A stretch of 64,000 bases of DNA from Benincasa hispida. Taxonomy: Eukaryota; Streptophyta; Magnoliopsida; Cucurbitales; Cucurbitaceae. Position numbers and translations under genes: made by a program. The DNA lies in the NCBI RefSeq assembly GCF_009727055.1, contig NC_052357.1:18735005-18799004 (forward strand), written 5' to 3'. Shown here piece after piece: positions 58,536-64,000 of this stretch. The notes below the pieces were generated by a model. That model had not been told where the DNA came from, made no database searches, and saw only the letters and a program-made list of their open reading frames with translations. Every line of letters begins with the position of its first letter. Positions within the stretch are counted from its first letter, which is position 1.

Positions 58536-58703
58536 GATACCGAAGGACATTTGAGAAGGTATCCGCCAAACTAGATACTGAAGGACATTTGAGAAGGTAT
58601 CTATTGGTACTGAAGGTCGTTTGAGAAGGTACCAAACCAATCAGATACTGAAGGACGTTTGAGAAGGTATCTGAACAGAAGTACCTAAGGTATGACGGTA
58701 CTT
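58536..58703 (+). repeat. Row of five short hairpins with compensatory changes
   Basis: Four 28-bp units start at 58536, 58574, 58606 and 58644. Three read GATAC...GTATC and the third GGTAC...GTACC, so both arms of unit 3 changed together. The inner part, GAAGG-C-TTTGAGAAG, is constant apart from two positions. A fifth hairpin AAGTACC/GGTACTT follows at 58679-58703. They lie in the transcribed part of the LTR, about 820 bp after the TATA box. Confidence 0.65.
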
Positions 58704-59382
58704 AGTATGGCCACGTGCACATAGATAGAGTCAGAGATTGAGCAAAAGGGTTCTCTCTTGACTAGTAGTTGGTGTTGGGATTGTTTTTATCCACAGTAAG
58801 GTTATCCTCAACTGAGAAAGAGTTTTACTGTTTTATGATTAAAACAACTTTATATGTTCATGCCTAAAAAATGTTTATACTGCAGTACAAGTACTGTAGA
58901 AGCTTATATTTCAGTTAAACTCTTTATTGAGATTTTGCATGAGAATCAATTATCTTTCTTAAGTCACTCACTAGGCGCAAGCTCACCCCGTTTTCAAATG
59001 TTTTCTTCCCCCCCCAGGTAGCGGTCAAATCCTCTGAAGATAGCTCTGCATCTGCTCTGCCATTAAAGGAATAAGAGATTTGTAACCTGTTGGTTTAGGT
59101 GGTTACTGTTAATATTGTATACATATTACTGTTGTTCATTTAGGGACTAGGGTTTTTGGGTTTTGGGACTTGTGAATCTAGTTTTTTAATGACTCTAAAT
59201 ATGTTATGTTTCTGAATTAATAAATTTTGGCCTAAAGACATTCCGCTGTATATAAGTTATATTTTGGTATTAGAGTAATTCCGCAAGAGTTATTAGGCAG
59301 TAAGTGTCAGCCAAAGAGTTGATAACTGCTGCAGTCACGCCCTTCTCTAGTCTAAGAGGGTGGTCTAGGGTGGGGTGTGACA

Positions 59383-60082
59383 ACAAGCACGTGGGCCAGA
59401 CATCCCCAAATCCTGAAGTGGCGGAAACTACCTTTATGACCTCTTTAAAGCTCAAAAGGTGTTTCAAAAACACTTTTCGAGGGAACTTTGTTCAAAATAT
59501 AACATGCAGTCTCCACTGCAAATGCCCAAAACAAGTCTGGAAGATAAACATAATTCATCATAGAATGAACCATGTCCAACAGGGTTCTTTTTCTCCTTTT
59601 TTGATACACCATTCTTCTGAGGTGTACTTGGGGTCGAGAGTTGGGACGTAATTCCATGTTCTATCATATAGTTATAGAATTCGAAGTCTATATACTCTCC
59701 ACCACGATCATATCGTAGTGTTTTTATCTTCTTACCTAACAAGTTTTCAACCTTAGCCTTATACTCCTATACCTTGAATAATCATCTACGAAAGAGATGA
59801 AATATTCACAATCACATCGAGCTCTAACACTCATCGGACCATAAAGGTCAGAATGTATAAGCTCCATGGTTTCCGTGGCTCTATAACCTTTTCGAGTAAA
59901 AGGTCGTTTGGTCATCTTGCCTTCAAGACATGATTCATATATAGGCAAGGAGTTTTCTTCTAAACTCTTTAGAAGTCCAAATTTCACCAACTGCTCAATC
60001 CTATTGAGGTTGATGTGTCCTAACCTTAGATGCCAAAGATGGGCGTTTTCCTTAGGAGAAACCTTTGATCTTTTTTGCAGTT
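59383..60082 (-). pseudogene. Element E integrase, N-terminal and core part
   Basis: On the minus strand a frame at 59736-59990 holds CESCLEGKMTKRPFTRKGY, HSDLYGPMSVRA and VDDYSRY. Then 59445-59742 carries LRYDRGGEYIDF (the usual S-D replaced by Y-D) and a frameshifted Q-K-N-G-V-S step and MVHSMMNYVYLPD. The catalytic Asp residues are present. The frame is cut by the gypsy-like LTR at 59383 and ends near 60082, where an unrelated LTR piece begins. Confidence 0.82.
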
Positions 60083-60575
60083 GTGAATTCCATCTTGTGT
60101 AGCTGAGTTCGCAACTCCAAAATTAGACGAATCCCCAAAGTGGTAGGTGTTATATAATGAGACTATAACACTTTGTGGTCCGATCTTATACAAACTCCTT
60201 GTATAGGACGCCCCCGCTCGCATGTCTCCACATGAATGATCAGGATCAGATCATATGTAGCAAGTCAGAACACTTGTAACTATTCTACAAAGCAGGCCGC
60301 ATCCGTAGCGTTATCAGGATAAGGTTTCCCTCTTTCCATATACTACAGACCATTTTGGTTATCACTTAAGGCATGATCCACCTGTATGTCTCCACATACA
60401 TGCTTAAGTTACAACGAAAACCAGGGATCGCGGTTTATTGGTTTGTGGTAAAGCAAATAAAACATCTAATGTTATATAGACAATAATGAATATAGATTAT
60501 TACATTAAGCATTTGTTCAATACTATGTTTAGAAACTATAGAACCCAACGAGAGTTTAGGGTATCATCCCCAACA
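60083..60575 (-). mobile_element. Element F 3' LTR fragment fused to element E
   Basis: On the minus strand it starts at 60575 with TGTTGGGGATGATACCC after the F polypurine tract and runs about 490 bp through AATAAACC, a GTGGATCATGCCTTAAGTGA step and CCACTTTGGGGATTCG. It then stops abruptly inside the LTR at about 60083, where element E pre-integrase sequence continues. The 3' three quarters of the LTR are missing. Confidence 0.75.
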
Positions 60576-60586
60576 ATCTCCCATTT
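60576..60586 (-). promoter_or_regulatory. Polypurine tract of element F
   Basis: Minus-strand AAATGGGAGAT directly before the LTR start at 60575. Confidence 0.65.
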
Positions 60587-61110
60587 GTCCTAATGCGAGT
60601 GGGGTGTATAAATAACTAGTACAAAACAATAAACTAGGGCACTAAGGCCCAGTATAAAATATCTCCTACTTGCCATAGTCCAGCCGTAGGTGGTTCCGTA
60701 GACCCATGCTCTGAAAGTGACCCTAAAAAACTGTAGCCATGAGAGTCTTCGTAAACAGGTCAACAACGTTGTGCTTTAAAGTGATCTTCATGACTATCAC
60801 GTCCCCTTGATGCACTATCTTGCGGATGAGATGATACTTTCGTTCTATATGTTTGCCGCCCTTGTGACTCTTGGGCTCCTTGGAGTTCGCCACAGTACCA
60901 CTATTGTCAAATAGAGGGTGATGGGCCTAGACATGTCTGAAACAACTTCCAGATTTGTCAGGAACTTTCTGAGCCAAACGGCCTCCTTAGCAGCTTCACA
61001 AGCTGCTACGTACCCGACTCCATGACTTTCTAGAGTCCTTATCAGTCTCAAAGTCAGAATCTGTGTATCCAGTAAGGATAAAATCCCTAGTTCCATACAC
61101 AAACATGTAG
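60587..61110 (-). pseudogene. Element F RNase H, internally deleted
   Basis: The minus strand reads GYTDSDFETDKDSRKS and then goes almost at once to YVAACEAAKEAVWLRKFL, so the middle strand with the usual S-T-M-E-A-E step is deleted. The later LYCDNSG step is frameshifted. Downstream pieces (60587-60850) keep the HKGGKHIE..HLIRKIVHQGDVIV region in a broken frame. Shadow frame 60845-61102 covers part of it. Confidence 0.75.
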
Positions 61111-62270
61111 TCCCTCGTTCTTCGAAGATACTTGAGGATGTTCTTGACTGCGATCCAGTGACCCTGTCCTGGGTTAGACTGATACCTACTGACTATTCCC
61201 ACAAAATAGCAGATGTTTAATCTAGTACAGAGCATCGCATACATCAAACTGCCAACGACAGATGCATATGGGACCCGTCTCATCTTCTCAACCTCTTGAG
61301 GTGTCTTAGGACACATTTCCTTAGACAAAATAACTCCATGCCTGAAAGGCAGTAGGCTCCTTCTGGAGTTCTGCATCGAGTACTTGAGCATCATCTTATT
61401 AATGTACGATGCCTGAGACAACACTAGCACTTTGTTCTTCTGATCCCGAAAGATCTGTATACCAAGAACAAACTGAGCCTCTCCGAAATCTTTCATTTGT
61501 AATTGGGTCACTAACCAATTCTTAACTGCAGTCAGTAGTCCTACATTATTCCCAATGAGTAGGATATTGTCTACATACAATACTAGAAAACTGCTGAACT
61601 GTTGATGCTTTTCTTGTAGACACAAGGCTCAACAATGTTTTGGTCAAAGTTGTTCGATTTGATCGTAGTATCAAATCAAATATTCCAAGATCGAAACGCT
61701 TGTTTCAGCCCATAAATGGACCGAATCATTTTTCAAACTTTTTGCTCTTGACCTTGGGCTATGAATTCCTCGGACTGCACCATATAAATGGTCTCCTCAA
61801 GATTTCCATTAAGAACGGAGGTCTTGACGTCCATTAACAAAATCTCATAATCATAATAAGAGGCAATGGACAGAAGGATGCGGATCGGCTTCGACATGGC
61901 AACAAGCGAGAAAGTCTCCTCATAGTTGACTCCCTCCACCTGGGCATAACCCTTTGCCACAAGTCGAGCCTTGAAGGTTTGCATCTTCCCATTGGCACCC
62001 CGTTTTCTTTAGTAGATCCATTTGCAATCTATAGGCCTGACCCCATCAGGCTGATCTACAAGATCCCATACTGAGTTGAAGTACATTGAATCCATCTCGA
62101 GATCTATGGCTTTGACCCATTCATCCCGGTCAATATCCTCCATTGCTTTCTGATAAGACAGTGGATCTTGAACGTCGCCATCGGCTACCATAGCCAGGAT
62201 TTCTGTGAAACCCAGATAGCGAACAGATGGGTTCGTAACCCTCCCAATGTGTCGAGGTTTCCTCAACTCT
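61111..62270 (-). pseudogene. Element F reverse transcriptase and linker
   Basis: Minus-strand frames 62009-62266, 61733-61984 and 60996-61625 hold VQDPLSYQKAMEDIDRDEW, FKARLVAKGYAQVEGVNY, DVKTSVLNGNLEETIYM and LYVDNILLIGNN. The catalytic YVDD reads YVDN, so one essential Asp is Asn. The QFVLGIQIF and RGLLPF-like connection follows. Stops at about 61990 and 61720 separate the frames. Confidence 0.85.
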
Positions 62271-63530
62271 TAAGGTGGAACCGACCTACCAGATGAACTA
62301 TCATTAACAACTCTTGCTGATGAAGCAGGCCCTTCAACAACTTTTGTTGAAGTTTCAGTAGTTTCGTTGGATAACTCACATAACATGATCTTACTACGTG
62401 GATTGTGCTCCCTAATATGATCCTTCTATAGGAAGGTAGCGTTCGTAGACACAAACACTATGTTTTCCATTGGATCATAAAAGTAACCCCCTTGTGTACC
62501 TTTAGGGTAGCCTATAAAGAGGCACAACCTCGACCGTGGTTCCAATTTCTTTAGATTAGCCTCAAGCACATGTATTGGGCAACCCCATATGCAGAAGTGA
62601 CACAAACTAGCTTTATGCCTGTTTCAAAACTCCAAAGGTGATCTTGCAACACTCTTGGAAGAAACACAGTTAAGTATATGCATTGCAGTCTCCACTGCAA
62701 AACCCCAAAATGAGTTCGGTAAGGAAGCATAACTCATCATCGACCGAACCATGTCCAATAAGGTTATGTTTCTCCTATCTGCTACAACATTCTACTGAGG
62801 TGTACGGTGCTGAGAGTTAGGAAACGATTCCATGTTCTATCAAATAGTCCTGGAACCCCGAATCCAAAAACTCTTTACCTCGATCCGATCGAAGTGTCTT
62901 AATCCGTCTATCCAATGCATTTTCAACTTCAGCCTTGAATTCTCTAAACTTTTTAAAGGGTTCAGACTCCCGTTGCATCAAATAAACATACCCATACCTA
63001 GAGTAATCATTAGTAAATGTGATGAAATACTCATAGCCTTTCTTGGCTCGCACATTCATCAAATCACAGAGGTCAGAATGCACTAAATCTAGAGGCTCTT
63101 TGGCTTGATAACCTTTTCCAATAAAAGGTCTTCTAGTCATCTTACGCTCAAGGCAAGATTCGCACACTGGTAAAGAATTTTCCTCTAACTCACTTAGAAG
63201 TCCATTATTCACCAATCTCTCAATCCTATTGAGATTGATGTGTCCTAATCGAAGGTGCCAAAGTTGGCATTTTCTTTTTGGAGAAACCCATTGACGTTTA
63301 TTTTGAGTTACGACAGTTTTAAACATCTCTATGTTATGGAAAAAACTCATTGCTACCGGCCTTAGCACATACAAGTTATTTTCCAGATATGTTGTACAAA
63401 TTTCAACTCCATCTTTATGAATAAACACTTTATTCAATTGAAATTCAAGAGCATATTTACACTGTAACAAGCACTTTACAAAAATTAAGTTCCTTTTCAA
63501 CTCAGGAACTACATATACATCATGTAAAAC
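62271..63530 (-). pseudogene. Element F integrase with a long N-terminal frame
   Basis: The 227-codon minus-strand frame (62817-63500) is the best preserved integrase here: pre-integrase ENNLYVLRP, WHLRLGHINLNRIERL and CESCLERKMT of the HHCC domain, HSDLCDLMN (usual Gly to Asp), TNDYSRYGYVYL and LRSDRGKEF with the second Asp. After it comes a stop, and the third acid reads V-A-D-R-R-N, an Asp for Glu change. The C-terminal domain to 62271 is fragmentary (RTLPS and FVSTNATFL region). Confidence 0.85.
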
Positions 63531-63735
63531 AAGAAATTTCTTCTATAAAGTCAATTGGACTCTTTCCACTGCCACAATTGAGACGACGTGTCTGGTGCCT
63601 ACTCGCATCGTCATCTCACCAGCCTTCAGCTGCCACAAGTATCTAATCCCTTGAAAAGAAGAACAAACATGATTAGTGGCGTCAGAGTCAATAATCCAGG
63701 CAGAATCATCATTCTCCACTAAACAAGTTTCCAAA
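63531..63735 (-). pseudogene. Element F protease, active-site mutant
   Basis: A 63-codon minus-strand frame (63543-63734) starts METCLVENDDSAWIIDSDATNH, so the D-S-G motif is D-S-D. Then FQGIRYLWQLKAGEMTMRVGTRHVV follows as in other family members. Confidence 0.75.
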
Positions 63736-64000
63736 ACTAGTAAATCATATTTACCTTGTTTTGCTTTAGCCTTGGCCTTAACCTTGACTGCCTTTTTCTC
63801 CTTGAACCAGCGAGGACACTTCCTCTTCCAGTGCTCGTCCTGGTTGCAGTGGAAACATTTTTCCTTGTCAACTGGTGCTGGACGCCTACCCCGCTGGGCA
63901 ACAGGCTATGGGTTAATAGGTGCCTTCCCCTTCCCCTTACCACCCTTCTTCTTCTTTCACTTAGTAGTGTTAGAAGTAGAATGTGTAGACTTTGTTCCTA
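63736..64000 (-). pseudogene. Element F gag C-terminus, leaves the window
   Basis: On the minus strand an intact zinc knuckle of the CCHC type is present: C-F-H-C-N-Q-D-E-H-W-K-R-K-C, at about 63820-63865. A lysine/alanine-rich tail (KAKAKAKQGKYDLL-like) leads into protease, and a basic stretch precedes the knuckle. The rest of gag and the 5' LTR lie beyond 64000. Confidence 0.75.

Larger units (their letters stand above)
56451..59382 (+). mobile_element. Gypsy-like 2.9 kb solo LTR in element E, TSD ACAAG
   Basis: It starts TGTAAACCCCGAATCC and ends GGGGTGTGACA, 2932 bp. Perfect target duplications ACAAG lie at 56446-56450 and 59383-59387, and element E integrase continues across. The TGTAA..CCCC start with GGGGTGTGACA end is typical of plant gypsy LTRs, and a length near 3 kb recalls the Tekay/Del lineage (inference). 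It holds a GC-rich minisatellite, a TATA box at 57719 and a hairpin row at 58536. About 190 bp may be an artefact of the adapter junction at 56879. Confidence 0.85.

Overview
The window is plant nuclear DNA. It is AT-rich and made almost entirely of layered LTR retrotransposons. Most belong to one Ty1/copia-like group with about 2 kb LTRs, joined by one divergent copia element and several gypsy-like or unclassified LTRs. I found no intact host gene, no tRNA or rRNA, no CRISPR array and no bacterial-style operon. A cucurbit is my best guess, from remembered repeats (the ATAACCATTTTGTTTTT MITE-like unit, the TGTTGGATTTTATGTCC LTR family); this was not tested.

Layout, left to right. 1-7936: a degenerate array built on the palindromic core TATCA-N-TGATA, split by a plus-strand solo LTR (1674-3571, TSD CTATC) and a minus-strand solo LTR (4400-7488, TSD ATGAC). 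The minus LTR carries a foldback element with 155-bp tandem repeats. 7937-22950: a copia LTR (7937-8045 plus 21180-22950) split by a minus-strand LTR of another family (8046-21174, TSD ATAAC). That LTR holds the one structurally complete element, A (8170-17742, TSD ATGCA), and a solo LTR (18897-20892). 22950-36777: repeat-rich spacer, a gypsy-like LTR, and decayed copia element B (leader, gag, PR, IN, RT, RNase H, 3' LTR), itself hit by solo LTRs at 29045-30920 and 34397-36420. 36782-40016: divergent copia element D. 40017-40111: minus-strand gypsy RT/RNase H fragment running into a 100-N gap.

40212-53389: copia element C (leader, pol, 3' LTR), present twice. The second copy (45824-51548) follows a 25-N gap, is identical for about 857 bp, then becomes indel-ridden like uncorrected long-read sequence. 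53390-60082: copia element E on the minus strand, split by an LTR at 53950-55778 (TSD ACTTC) and a gypsy-like 2.9 kb LTR at 56451-59382 (TSD ACAAG). 60083-64000: copia element F on the minus strand, leaving the window in gag.

Every pol reading frame is interrupted, so nothing here is likely autonomous. The strongest observations are two Nextera transposase-adapter junctions inside the sequence (13208-13245 and 56879-56914), the apparent raw-read duplication of element C, a conserved non-coding leader shared by elements A, B and C, a dense TTGAC (W-box-like) cluster in one LTR family, and a row of hairpins with compensatory changes in the 2.9 kb gypsy-like LTR. I did not find a convincing new biological system.
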